Shown one piece after another: positions 1 to 11,771 of a stretch of DNA of 64,000 nucleotides; position 1 is the first letter of the stretch; every line of letters starts with the position of its first letter. Origin of the DNA: Thecaphora thlaspeos (lineage: Eukaryota; Basidiomycota; Ustilaginomycetes; Urocystidales; Glomosporiaceae). The notes beneath the pieces are model-generated. The model worked only from the letters and a program-made list of their open reading frames with translations, did not search any database and was not told where the DNA came from. Location of the stretch: the NCBI GenBank assembly GCA_900291925.1, contig UWYS01000011.1, forward strand, positions 372,001 to 436,000. The letters are read 5' to 3'. A program made the position numbers and the translations under genes.

Positions 1-1988
1 CTTCTCCGATAGCTCCTGCTGCCTTTGCAGAAGATGGGTGCGCAGCGTGTGGAAGAGATGCTGCTCGAAGTAGTCACTGTTGTTCTTCCGGATCAGCTCG
101 ATGAAGACGCTGATGCACGTGACGAGAGACGAATTGGTCGTCTCCTTTGTCACGGGGACCGTCGGCGCGGAGATCGAGGGGAAGAATTCCGATGGTCGGA
201 CAGTGGCGGTCAAGTCGCGATGGTCGTGGGCCCCCGGCGAGCGAGACTGGGACTCCGAGGCCGGGAACTCGCGCGGGTTCAGCGGCCGGATGAAGCCGCT
301 ATCGTCGTCGTCTTCCTCCAGCGCCGACTCGTCATCCAGTGTCTCTGAGAGAGTCGAGAGGCCGGTGGGTGGCGCTCCCAATGTCGAAGGCTTGCGGAAC
401 TTGGAGCCTGTGCCATCCTCTAGGGCCATCTGTGCGAGCTGCTCATCCGCCACGTCCGTGAGGCGGCGTGCCAGTTGCTGCGGAAGCTGGGCGTCCAGCA
501 TGAAGGCAACCATTTTGCGGACAATCGTCTCGCTGGCGAGCTCGCGAACCAAGCGATTGTTGATGCCACCAACGTTCTGCTGGCCGAACTGGTCGCCTGC
601 CTCCATGCCCTGGCCTTGATTGAGGCTTGCCGGCGAGGGCGCTGCAAGAGCAATGATCGCCTTCAAGAGCTCCGAGACCGTGTTATGAAGATCGACGGAA
701 TAATTCGGCGCAAGCAGGTCGACTGCCCGCGGGATGAGCTCGTCAGCAGAGAGCCACTTCGATGCAGCCGTCGGGGGTGTAAAGGCGAGGGAGCCAGATG
801 CCCGAGAGAATTTAGCGTATGGCCCATTTCAAGGATCAGGTCAGCGGCAAGAAGTGATAGGAGGACTCACGCTGATGACACCGGCGTTCGGCAGCGACTC
901 TTCCGTCTGAATGATTCTGAAGAGCAGGTCTACGACCGCCGGAGTCTCTAGGTGGGCGACGAAGCGTTCTACGATCTTGGGAAGGCTCTGGATGAACTTG
1001 AGCATCTGTCCAGGGACGAAGATGGGAAGGTCGAAGTGACGGTGGCATTCGGACGTGAGTGGATCTGTCCGTCCGTGCGACCGCGGGTGATGCTGTCAGC
1101 TGCATGTCCAGCAGCCAGACTCACCTCTCTTGGCTTCCTCTCCAGCAGAATCCCGTTCACCTTGGCCCAGTAGCCCGCCAGCACGCTGCGTCCGGGCCCG
1201 TTGTCTAGGGCCGTGAAAGCTCGGGGCCCGGGACCATCGGCCGACTCGGCATCGGAACCACTTCCCGAGGCCTCCGGAACGTTTGTGACGTCGAGGGGCG
1301 ATTTCGGGGCGTTGTCGGAAAAGAGGGGATGCGAGTGGATCGGCAGCGGCGCCTGTGACGGTGCGGGGCGAGAAGTCAGGACGGCGTCCCAGAAGGGTTC
1401 CAGGAATTCTTCCGGGAACGAGGTAAGGGCCTCGGAGATGGCCCAGATGTCGCTACTAAGGACCTCGGACGCGATGTATGGGTACCTGTGGAAGGGAGAG
1501 GAGGGTCGTAGGTGTAGCGGACATAGCGTTCAGCCACCTGTTGCCACTTCTGAGGGGCGGTCCAATTGTCTTGCGCCACCTTGGCGGCCGTCGATAAGCA
1601 TCTTTTCTACCAGCAGAGGGTCGATACGCACTTGAATTTGACCTTTTCCTCCCAGTCCTTGCCGCCGGAGCCATGAAGGCAGGCGGTGCCTACGACATGC
1701 TCGAGCAGACGCTTGAGCACCCGTTTTTGCTGCAGGTAGGCGATTAGCTTTTGGTTTTGGGCCTTGCACTCCGAGAGGAGGTCGTCCTCGTCGAGCACCT
1801 CTTCGAGGGTGACGTTGGACTTCTCAAGGAGAGAGTCGAGCGTCGACGTTGACGAGAAACCGAAACGCCACTGTGATAGTCGAGAGAGGATGAAGGGATA
1901 CGTTGTGTCAGCGCCATGACAGCGCCTCAGACCTTCGCGAGGGACAGCTTCGAAGCAGGAGGAAAGATTCCGGTCAACTCACAAACAT
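1..1988 (-). CDS. SAPS-domain (SIT4-associated / PP6 regulatory subunit) protein, 3' end beyond window
   Basis: Likely a regulatory subunit of a Sit4/PP6-type Ser/Thr phosphatase. Five exons chain in frame on the minus strand: 1983-1988 (only Met-Phe), 1632-1870, 1125-1485, 871-1005 and 1-756, the last still open at the window edge. The split start gives MF|WRFGF, the typical SAPS N-terminus. Next come LDEDDLLSECKAQNQKLI, KYPYIASEVL, GYWAKVNGILLERKPRE and VERFVAHLETPAVVDLLFRI, all in the order known for SAPS proteins. An acidic Ser/Asp linker follows, then a conserved-looking helix SLVTCISVFIELIRKNNSDY near the left edge. Donors are GTGAGT, GTGCGT, GTGAGT and GTGAGT. In yeast these proteins target Sit4 to G1/S and nutrient signalling; that role is inferred by family. 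The C-terminal half is not visible. Confidence 0.88.
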
Positions 1989-3202
1989 CGTTGCGTCGCT
2001 GTCAGCTCTAACGGGATGAGAATGGCTTGCTCTTGGTGTCCGACAGAGTAGAGATCAGGCTGCCGGTTGAGAGAGGCTTGCCGACGCAGGGACTTCCTTC
2101 TATGACTGCTCGGCGGCGGCGGTCGGTGACGGAGATGTAGATGCAAGACGAAGCTCGAGGTCGAGGGAACAGCTGGTCGTGGCAAGGAAAAGGAGCGTGG
2201 GTGCGGTGGCGGTTGGAGCAGATTGCGGCGGGCCGAGAAGATGGTCGGACGAGATTGCGGAAAGCCTTGCGCTAAAGAGCGGGTGCCGCGGAAGGCGTAA
2301 AAAGGGTGATGCAACGGGCCTGACCGGACGATCGAACGTCGAGCCGCAGCGCCGTAAGAAGCGGGAGGCGGGGAAAACGAAGAGGAGGTGGCGGCCTTTG
2401 CAAGTAACGAGGCCTCCTCGGTGAATGGACCGAACAAGATGCAGGAGGTTTGAAGGGATGGACAGTGTGAGCTGGCGCAGAGAGGAAGGAGGAGGACTCG
2501 AGGTCCGAGAGGCGCTGGCAGCTGGCGGCTGGCGTCCGGGCGGAGGCCAGGCCAGGCCAGACGACGCGGACGCGGGTGGAGTTGGTTACCCACTGTTGTA
2601 AACTAGGTCTTCGGTCGCGGGCCTCCTGCCCTGCCTGCTTGCTTGCTGCTGCTGCTGGTCCGGTGCGCTAGCTTGCCGCTTTTTGTCGGCTTGCCTTGCC
2701 TCGCCCGGCCTGCTGGCCTTGCCGTGCAATCGGGATTTTTCGTCCTTTTAGGGGGAAAAAGGCCGCATGTGAGAATAGAGGGGTGGGCGCGCCCGGCTCC
2801 GGCACCTTAATCTTGTCAGGGACCGCTGGCGCTTGAACTTGACCCCCTCCTCGCCTTAGTGTCAAGACCCCTGATCCGCTATGCGTATCCTTCTGTCGGC
2901 CCACGACAACGGCAGCCGATCCGCAGAGATTAGCTATCACCCTCGCGGCGACGGGACGGACGCCAGCTACCTAGATTATCGACCACCAGCAAGCTGTCAA
3001 GCATTGTCCGGCAGAGAGGCAAGACGCTACAAAAGAGCGAGGAAAATCACAAAAATCGCCAGTCCCGACCGACCCTAGGGTCGTTCTTCGGCTGCGGGGC
3101 CCGACCTCACAACACTCCTCAGACTTGACGCGTCCCTACGTCGTCCGTTGGCCAGCGTTGTGTTGGCCTTTCGACCGCTTTCCTCTGCTTGCTTCTTCTG
3201 GT
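1989..3202. other. Intergenic region between SAPS gene and HORMA gene
   Basis: This holds the promoter and 5' leader of the SAPS gene and the 3' flank of the HORMA gene. A 204-codon minus-strand open frame lies at 1979-2593. It has Pro/Arg/Ser-skewed composition, resembles no family and overlaps the expected leader, so I do not call it. There are Gly/Cys-rich tandem-like stretches such as gcttgcttgctgctgctg near 2637. No RNA gene was seen. Confidence 0.5.
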
Positions 3203-5477
3203 CTACTTGCCCTTGCGCTTGCCCTGCGCCTTCATCTTCTGGCGGAGCGTGCGGCTGTGTCCGCGCGTCGCCTCCTACAAGGCCCAGCCAGGAGATCGGC
3301 GGTGGCAAAGCGACAGCCAAGTCAGTCAGGTGCTGGAGCTCGTATCGGCGTCTGACAAGAGGACAGGGGCGGGACTGATGCACGACGCTCACGACGACCT
3401 TTGCCTCTTTACCCTTTCGCTTCGTCGGCTGCTGCTTCTCTGTCGTTCCCGTAAGGCGCACTATAGGCTTCGCAGCATCGTCAACCGTCCCGCTTGCAAC
3501 CGCCTTCCGACCGTCGGATGCGGAAGGCATGTTGTCGGCACCGTACGCGTGCTGAGGTGCACTTTGGAACGACAGTGGAAGGGTGCTGGGAAAGCTTCCG
3601 TTGAGGTCAAAGTCGCTGGGCTTCATCAGTGAGCGAGGCAAGGTCGAGCATAAGACACGAGAAGTGAGCCCGACGTTCAAGCATGCGGGCGAGACCGGAA
3701 GCAATCCTGCCGGGCAGCTTACCTCGGCGAACCTGGAACGAGGTCGGGCCTTTCTCTCTTGACCGTTCGCGGCAAAGAATTCCTCCTTCTGAAGATCATC
3801 GGAGTCGATAGCAGCCTCCGTAAGGGCGTCGTGGTGAAGACCTATCATGATTGCGATTAAACCAGAAAAAGCCCTCAGGAGCTCGGTCAGTCAGCCATGT
3901 TGCTACTGGTTCAAGCGCAACGGCACCTCTTACTACTACGCACCGAAGGGCAATTCCTGACTGGACTGCTGGTCCGGCGTATCCTCGGCGGTATTAGAGG
4001 CCGTCCAGGCGTAGAAGGCTGCTTCGTGGTGGCCGATGTCGAACCTGGCAGCCCGCGACTACGCGTAACGGCGCAAGCCAGTCCGAAGACATGTCGGTGT
4101 CAGCGCACCTGGCGCTGAGTCCACTTCTTCAAGTCGCAGTCTTGATGACCGCTCGTCCTCACATTTACTTTCTTGTAGACAGCAAGAGGTCGGGCTGTCG
4201 GTGGGATCGCAACGAAGCCACGCGGCTGGAGTGTCAAGGGGACACGCTATGTGGCTCAGGCCGTTAGCCAGGGGCGTCTCGCTGATCGGCTCGAGGTACC
4301 CGTCTCGAACCGAGCAACTTGCCTGGTAGTCTCGAGGGGCGTCTGACGTGTATGCAAGGCTGAAGGTCATGAACGCTGGGTTTGCTGCTGGCGCCTCGCC
4401 TTGATGTGTCGTCAGCCGTCGGTCCCTTTCCACAGGTGCCAGCAAACGGGTTTGAAGGACGCCGGAGAATTTCTCACCGTCCCAGACAGGTGCCCCGACC
4501 AGCTTCGCCTCGACTTTCATCAGAAATCTCTGTAAAAAACGCATAAGAAATACTGTCAACCGTCTGTGCTCCTTCGTGATCACCCACGTGATCACCCAGA
4601 GTGGGCTGAGCGCGACTCGGCCTACCTTGATCGTCTTGCAGACGCCGTCCAAGGTGGGTACCTGTCTTGACGATCCGACTATAGATGGGTTGGCCCCACT
4701 TCCGCTTGCCATCTGCATCACAGGATTCCCGGCGGAGTTGGGACCGGTGCCGCGGTACGTGAAGCTAGGATGGTGATACGGGGACCGCAAACATGTTCAA
4801 CTTCACCAGTTTCGTGCTGGATGCGCACGGGGTAGGAGGCGTCGAGATGCCCTCACGATGCCCTCACCTGAACATGAATACCTGGGACAGCTGGTTCGGA
4901 GCGTCCTTTTCGCCATGGAAGCCGAAGGAGACGCCAGAAAGATAATGCCGATAGAGGGCCTCCCGGACGCCTTCCTGAGTGAATATGAAGGAATGTTGAC
5001 GAAGGAATGGACCGTTCAGTTAGCACGGGAACCCCGCCTCCCCTCACCGAATGACGAGTCACCTCGCCAGACTGCCACTCACACAGTATCGCAGGATCTC
5101 GTCCCCGATGCGATCGCCTCCGGGACGAATTGTCGGCAGCTTTGCATCCGAGGGCGTGGATCCTGGTAGGTCGTGCCACTTGAGCGCTGAGTCGGGTACC
5201 AGATTGCTGCAGGCGAGGGCATCACCGTGGGTGTCAGGTACCGAGAGGGAGGTCCGTCAAGCAGGGAGGTGGATGTATGCTTACAGAGAGTAGGCGATCA
5301 GGCCAAGGGTGAGAAGGAAGCACTCCCAAACGGCGTTCGTGCTGTCGGTGAGGCTGATAATTTCCTGGGAGGGGGGCTGGTGGCGACGAAAGGTTCCTCA
5401 GCTCACGCGACCAAGGTACCTCGAGAAGGAGAGGTAGCAAGACCGGTCGGTATCCTTACAGGTACAGGGCGGGTCAT
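3203..5477 (-). CDS. HORMA-domain protein, Hop1-like (meiotic chromosome axis candidate)
   Basis: Ten small exons join in one frame to 467 residues: 5460-5477, 5285-5364, 5083-5206, 4868-4974, 4626-4764, 4109-4529, 3944-4044, 3723-3841, 3393-3615 and 3203-3274. The N-terminal ~200 residues have a HORMA layout: a helix STNAVWECFLLTLGLIAYSL, then EILRYCEGVREALYRHYLSG, then the beta strands QVFMFSFTYRGTG and, after an intron, KRFLMKVEAKLVG. In Hop1/HORMAD proteins the equivalent segments are a call-for-DNA helix, an alpha-C helix and the YxFxFxY strand. The C-terminal half is Ser/Pro/Arg-rich and ends in a very basic tail (RQKMKAQGKRKGK). Known Hop1 proteins coat meiotic chromosome axes and bias repair to the homologue; that function is inferred. 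Mad2 or Rev7 are less likely because of length and the long basic tail. The first tiny exon (MTRPVP) and exons 7-8 are the least certain parts. Confidence 0.66.
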
Positions 5478-6738
5478 GGTGCGTGTTTGCCGTCGTCGCT
5501 CAGTCGAGAGGTCAGCTTATACGAGACGAGAGTGGTGGGGGAGAAGGGAGAGGATAGAGGCTACGCCTGGAGGCCCTAGGGGGAATGCCCGTGGAACGGC
5601 CCAGGCCGGATAAGCGGTCTCTGCCCGAGCAGCATCTCCTCTTCTCCTCCTTAAAAGGGTCCGACTGCGACCGGAACGGCTTGTCCGGGCAGCAGCAGAA
5701 GCCTTAGACGGCCCTTCCGACTATCGAGCGCAGGAGCGCTTGACTAGAGGGGCACGCCCCTTGGGCCTTCGAGACCTCGTCAGTTAGTCGGCAGCTTCCG
5801 AAACGTCTGGCTAACTACGCCGGGGCGGGGATCGTGAGGCGGCACGGCCGAGCTGACCGGAGGGAAAGCAAGCGCTGAAAGGATGGCAGCCCGTCAGGTA
5901 AGCGGAGAAAGGTGTCGGTGAGACCAAGGGGAAAGAAAGAAGGGGCGCATAGAGATCGCCACCTGCCCGTGGAGTGTATTGCGACGGTGACGATGCGAGG
6001 ACACTTGCGAGAAAGCTGCTGCTACTACATACTGGACTGACTGGACGAGACGAGACAAGAGGGGACTAATAGAAACACGAAACGGAGACTAATTTGGGAG
6101 AGACAACGAGAGAAGACCAGGCAGAGAGAGGCGGGACCAATAACGGGATGCGATGATGCGAGAATACAAGGGTGCGACGGGCAGCGTGTGTTTGGCCGAG
6201 ACACGAGTGACAGGGTACTGTTAGCGATGACGATGCAGAAGCTCAGGACAGGTCAGGATGACGGGACTCGACGAGTATAAAGGGTTGCATGGCGTCAAGA
6301 AGAGTCGGTTGCTGGATTCGCAGTCCGGCGTTGGCCGGGTCGAGGAAGCGGGAGGAAGATTTTGCGAGCGGCGAGCGGCAGTAGTTGGACCCTCGCTTGG
6401 TGTATATTGAAGGTCCCGGAGATTCCGCTCCGCATGCGTGGTGGCAAGTGTGAGGCAGTCTGTTCAAGACGGCATAGTAGTAGTAGTAGCTTGTGGAAGC
6501 GGACGAATGACTTTGCCCCCGAGTGCATTGGCCGCTGAATGTATTGAAGGGCCGGCAAGGGGACGGGCGACGGACGTGCGGTGCGAGTCGAGGCGAGAAG
6601 TCCGGAGTTGAAGGAGGGTGGGTTCGAGATGCAGGTGTCGGGGCAGCTTACGAGACAAAGAGTCGATCGGCCAGCCGAGAGCGTTACCAAAGTTATCGCG
6701 ATACGCTCTCGGACGGCGGAGGCACGAGACCGCTACCT
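5478..6738. other. Intergenic, no gene recognised
   Basis: This is the upstream region of the HORMA gene and the 3' flank of the bZIP gene. It is purine-rich on the plus strand (6050-6170, gagacgagac-like runs), as expected for fungal leaders. Open frames on both strands (for example 6295-6690 minus and 6523-6936 plus) are Arg/Ser-rich with no recognisable motifs. No tRNA-like fold was noticed. Confidence 0.45.
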
Positions 6739-8300
6739 CTACTGCAGATTCGGGGGCTGAAGCTGAAGCTTGCCAGAGAAGCCTCGTCGAGTGGCGAGCG
6801 AAGTGCTGCGGGGCGCCGCGAGCACGGTCAGCGGTGGACAGTGGGGCAGGACAGGAGGGGACAAGGAGTAAGTCAGCGAGCGACCTTCTCCCATGAGCGC
6901 TTACGCGTTACTCACGAGCGAAACACGGCTCTATAGAGAAAAATACTCACGGACATTCAGACGGTTCAAGATTGCCGACATGGCCATCCGCTCGAGGGGG
7001 TGGCTGCGACCCGGCCTGACCTGTAGGGCTGGCCGTGAAGCTGACCCACGGCGAGATTGTCCAGCCGTCAGTGTGCGACGTCAGCCCCAACGCGCCCGGC
7101 GTCGCACCGATCGGCGCGGCGTGCGTGGGAAAGTCCTTGGAGGACATGTTGGCGAGCATCAGATCCTGCTGAGGCTCGACGCCAGAGGTCAGCCAAGAGT
7201 GCATGCACTGGTCGGCGTTGGTCGTTGCGGCCTGCCGGTGCTCCTGCAGGCCTCTGGAGTACATGCTGTCCGCCAGTGAGGCGCTTGCTTGCTGAGCGAT
7301 ACCGGCGCCGGCGTCAAGGCTGTCGACCTCCATCGCGCCGCCGTCGGCGCGATCAAAGCCTATGCAGCGCATTTTGGCCGCGGGCCCCTCTGCATCGGAG
7401 CCCTCAGAGGGGACGGTGATCTCGGTCTGTCCACTTCCATAACGATTCAGCCCTCTTCGAGCAGCCCTCGGACTCAACCCTGCGTCGGAAACAGATTCCA
7501 GCGGCGAGCTTGCCTTCCGAGGGCCGTGGTCGTGCTGCGGCGACGCCGCACCGGCCTCCGGTGGCCGAGCGATCGAAGCCGCTTTCGGATGCAGCAGCGT
7601 CGGAAAGGCGGAGCCGTTGGCGGCCGCGAGACCGACGATGGCCTGAGGCTGTGCATGTGTTTGAGCCCGGGCGATGTTGCCATGCAGCGCTGGGCCGGAC
7701 GGACCAAGCTGCTGGGCCGGGGCGGCGGGTGCGTAAAGGCCGGGCCCTTGCGATGAGGCTGCATCACTTTCGCTCGAGTGGCGCGGTCGACCAGTTGTGA
7801 ACGGCGGGACGACGTTGGCGGTCAGCATGGCAGCGTTGATCGAGGTCCGGTGAAGCGTTTCGGGCGAGTTGGATAGCATGACCAACTGTTGGCTCAGCAC
7901 CTGGTTCTCTATGCGGATGCGCTCGAGCATCTCACGGAGGTAGTGGCTGTGCTCCTCCTGGTTCTGGGACCGTCGATGCAGCTCGGCGACCTGAGCTTCG
8001 AGCTGCGTTACAAAAGGGGCGGGCAAGTCGAGGCAATCTCGAGATCAATGGGATGGAAACGGGGTGGCGAGTGGTCCAGTTTGGGGAGCTGGTTCGGCGA
8101 GAGACGATCGGAACGATGCCCGCCTGCAGCTTCACACGTAGACTCACCTGCATGGTGTACTCCTCCTTGCGCTCTCGAAGCCTTCGTTGTGCGTTACGAT
8201 TCTGCTCTTTGCGCTTAGCAATCTGCTTGAGCCGCTCCTCCTCGTTGACCTCGCCCTGCAGCTTGGCGTCCGCAGGTGGGGAAGGAGAAGAGACCTTCAT
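6739..8300 (-). CDS. Yap/AP-1-like bZIP transcription factor
   Basis: Exon 1 (8148-8300) encodes the basic region KRKEQNRNAQRRLRERK. Exon 2 (from 8002) begins exactly with the leucine zipper LEAQVAELHRR, followed by a coiled coil with spaced Leu (LREMLERIRIENQVLSQQL). The QNRxAQRxxR signature is that of the fungal Pap1/Yap AP-1 subgroup. The remainder is Ala/Gly/Ser/Pro-rich and probably an activation region; I saw no clear cysteine-rich domain of the Yap1 redox type. Exon 2 reads to a TGA at 6947, but that stop lies inside a perfect GTGAGT donor. Splicing from 6951 to 6805 adds 23 codons and stops at 6739-6741, and is preferred here; total about 423 residues. The start is the first ATG in frame (8298-8300); an upstream non-ATG extension is possible. 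The target genes are unknown. Confidence 0.82.
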
Positions 8301-11300
8301 CTTTGCAACCGTTCCCACCGAGAAGGGAGCGTCATCGAAAAAGTGTGTCGTTGCGGCGTCGGAGCTCGGCCGTTGAAGGCGTCCGAGCAGTGTTGTAGGG
8401 AAGGGGGTTTGGCCGGCGGTGGAGCCGTTGTAAACGGATCCGAGGAAAGAAGGGAGCTTCTTCGGGCGAAAAGCGAGAGCCCGACGTTGCGAAAGAGCTG
8501 TTGCTTGTTACAAGAGATAGAGAGGAAGTCGAGTGTTCGACTGTAGCGAGAGAGCGTATGAGCTCAAGAACGGAGGCTGAACAGGCGAAAAGCCTATGTG
8601 GTCCTCGGGACTGTGTGGCGAGCAAGGAGGACTCGAGGTGTGACGATGTGCGGTTCCTTTGTCAAAGTAGAAGCTCCAATCCAGCTGAGAAAGATCAAGG
8701 TGTTCGACTCTGTCTCTTATGAAACAGGTGTGGGGAGCGCTGCGGCAAGGCTAGGTGGTGGTTGGCGTCGAAGAATTAAAGGTGTCGGGCGGGCAGATAG
8801 AGGAGCAAGGCGATGCAAAGCTGTGGCGTCAGAGATACAGGGTCGAAGAAGGGAGGGAAGGTAGATGGGTGGTGGATGCTTTGGTTCTGCTGTGTTTGTC
8901 GAGGGGGAGGAGCTCGGCGAGAGCTGGGTCGGCTGGGCTGAGACAGAGGCGCAACGAGAACCAGCGGACAAGACGTCGGGCAGAGGCGGGGCGAGAGGGC
9001 GATAACGAGGGAGGTCAAAGAGGACGGAAGCGCACGACGAGGCGGATGTCGCTGGATGGAAGGAGAGGGACAAATAGGATGGAAGCAGAAGGACAAAGAG
9101 GGGGTGCGCAACGGCGAGAGGGAGGAGGGGGTCCTACACCACCCAACCCGACGTCACATTTGGGGGGCGGCGACACGGCCAGGGCAGATCAGGCGGAGGA
9201 CCCTGGCCCAAGCCACAGGCCAAACATCTCCTCTCATCCTCTGCTCTCCTCCTCCGCTCTGCTCCGCTCTGCTCCGCTCTGCTCCGCTCTGCTCTGCTCT
9301 GCTCTTTTCCTCTGCTCTGCTCTCCCTTCCCTTCCTCTCCCCTCCTCGCTCATATCGTCTGGGGCCAACCCCATTCGTATCTCTGTCTCTTCTGGACCAA
9401 AATGTGTGGCGGCGCTTCTTCACTCGTGCCCGTCATTGCTAGAAGATTGTACGGCAGCCTTGCATCCGCTCGACGACGAGCGAGCAGCAGCGTCAAGCCA
9501 AGCCAGGCCAGGCCAGGCCAGAAGCAGTCAGAGGTCTTGAGTCAAAAAGTGTGATGGCCCCGGGTGGGTGAGCACGGGGCTGGTGGCGCAGGGCCCCAGA
9601 TCCGGCGCACGCGCTGATCAGGCCAGCAGGCTATGGCAAGGCCAGAGGCGCCGGCCAAGTCAAACAAGCAAGCCACTTAGCTAGCCAAGGCGACAGATGA
9701 GAAGGTACCAAAGTAGAGGCATTGCAGCTATGTAGAGCCGAGGTTTCTGGGAGAGGAAACCCTCCGTGCCACCGTATGTAAGTAGGGTCTGAGTCTAGTG
9801 CACCTGATCAGTCTCGACTCACGGCATTTCTCGCAGGAGAGTGGCTACCAGCGGCCACACTCTCCCGAGCGTCACCTCTTCCCATCCGCCACCCACCACA
9901 TTGTGATTTCGCTCGCCATCCGTGCGCAGAGGCAGCTGCTGCCGCAGCAGTGGCGGAGACGATTGCTTGTTCAAATAGCTCTTACAAAGGTATTTCGCTG
10001 CGGTATGTACTCTGTCGTAAGCACCGCATAGATTGCCTCTGGAATGGTACGGGGCCCGCCACCGAAGGCCGAGAAGGCGAGGCAAATATAACCTGCTTGG
10101 TACCCAGCACGTCGGATCTCTTACACCCGCTTAGCTCCGTTCGGCACCCTGCGTTCCTGTCTTTGACGGACCGTACAGCAGCATCACGTTTGCATCGCCG
10201 CCCACCCACGATAAAACGTGCTCAGCCGCAGCCTTCTTCGTCGTTGTCGCCTTCACGTACATACGCTTCGAAGTCAGTACAGCTGGCTCGTGATCGCTCG
10301 GCCCTCCGCCTCTTCTAGTCGATCTGATTGGGTGGGAGAAGGAGTTGGGTTTTTGCCGTTCCGACTTTTCCCTAGCCGACTAGCCGGCATGCACGCTCGC
10401 ATCTGTGCTGCTGCGATCGCACGTTTGGCTTGGCGGAAAAAGCCGCCTCTGATCGAAGGTCCGTGCTGCCCGCCTATCGCTCGACGTCAAAGCGCACCCG
10501 ACGCTCTTGTTTATTTGCTTGGACTATGCACCGGCCTCGGAGCAGCTCCATGATTTTCGGCACGATCTCCAGGCGCTCGACAATGATCACGGACTTACTC
10601 AACAAGTGCAAAGTGCTACGCACGCACGTACAGTACGTTGATCGGAAGCAGGACCTCCCAGAATTTTTTCATCCCTGTCTCATGTACCGGAACATCAACT
10701 CTGCTGCAAGAGAAGCTCGCGTGTGTCTTGAGTCAGCGCAGTCTGGAAGCTGTCTGCCACCTGTCGTCAACATGCGCAGCGGTGCCGGTGGATAGAAGCC
10801 TATATGCTACAGGGCGTGGCAAGTGCCCACTTGGACTTACGATCCGGCCAAGGGCTGCTGATGCCGACAAGGCGCATGCACAGGTCTCGGTAGGCAGGCA
10901 GGCCTGCGGCAGTGAAGTTCGGTGGAGTAGCCTTGCTAGATACCATCGCGTGTCCATCGCCATGGACGACAGCAGAGGCAGCCAGGGCTCCATCACTTGA
11001 GGCGTCGGCTTAATCCCTGTACTGTATATCGCTTAAAGACCCCTGCTGTACGCCTGCGAAGCACCTCTCGACCAATGACTGGGCGTGCTGCGTCGCCCAT
11101 GCCTTCGGTCACGTAGTTTGTTTGAGCTGGGAGCGACCATGGCTTGACGGAAGAAAATATTCGTGCTCGCAATACGTCGACCCTGGTCAACTAACCGGCG
11201 TCAAGCACTGTGTAGCCACTGCTCGTGTTGCCGCGCTGCAACACTTCTCGTCATTGTAACAATGACAGGCCAACAAGGCCTTTTTGACGGCCTTGTACTA

Positions 11301-11475
11301 TTCTTTTCCCCATCCGCTCACAAGACGTCGGACAGCCACACCAGATCCGGACTTGCCACCCGCTTCCCGTCACTCTCGATCCGAGCCTTGCTCCAGTTTG
11401 AGACCCGATGCATCGTCATACATCTTCTCCCCCGTCCGTGCACCCCATTAGCTCCATATGCAGGTAGGAACGCAA
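8301..11475. other. Gene-poor region between bZIP gene and left inverted-repeat arm
   Basis: The first kilobase is the purine-rich promoter and leader of the bZIP gene. From about 9.5 to 11.47 kb I could not build any credible gene. Short open frames with protein-like texture occur (around 10430-10795 plus, with the phrase MITDLLNKCKVLRTHVQYVD), but they shift frame and lack starts. This looks like decayed coding or transposon sequence. No terminal repeats or transposase motifs were recognised. Confidence 0.4.
9244..9335. repeat. 10-bp tandem repeat (CTCTGCTCCG) with CT-rich flanks
   Basis: The unit CTCTGCTCCG is repeated about four times in succession, followed by CTCTG pentamers and a pyrimidine-rich tail. 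It lies upstream of the bZIP gene and is most simply a microsatellite/minisatellite; strand asymmetry (pure pyrimidine apart from G) could allow unusual DNA structure. Confidence 0.85.
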
Positions 11476-11771
11476 AGGCACAAGTACGTGGGCAGGCCGC
11501 CTTGGCGAAGGCTAGGAAAGAGAAGGTTGTTTCGATTCGGTGGTGGATCAATGGGATGAAAGGATTACACGACAGAGAGGTCAAATGAGGGGCACGACGG
11601 GGCTAGCGGCCATGGTCGTAGACTGGCTACGGGTAACGTTGGACGCCATCAGCGCCAATGATGGGGCCGTTTCTGGGTTCCGGTAGGCGCGGGTGCCGAA
11701 TATCGTTGATCTCGAGCTTGAAAGGCAACTCAAAGACACCAACTTCTATAACCGGAGCCGTAGTCGGCAGG

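Noticed and set aside
1979..2593. 204-codon minus-strand frame upstream of the SAPS gene
   Set aside because: Pro/Arg/Ser-rich, no motif, overlaps the tiny MF exon and its likely leader.
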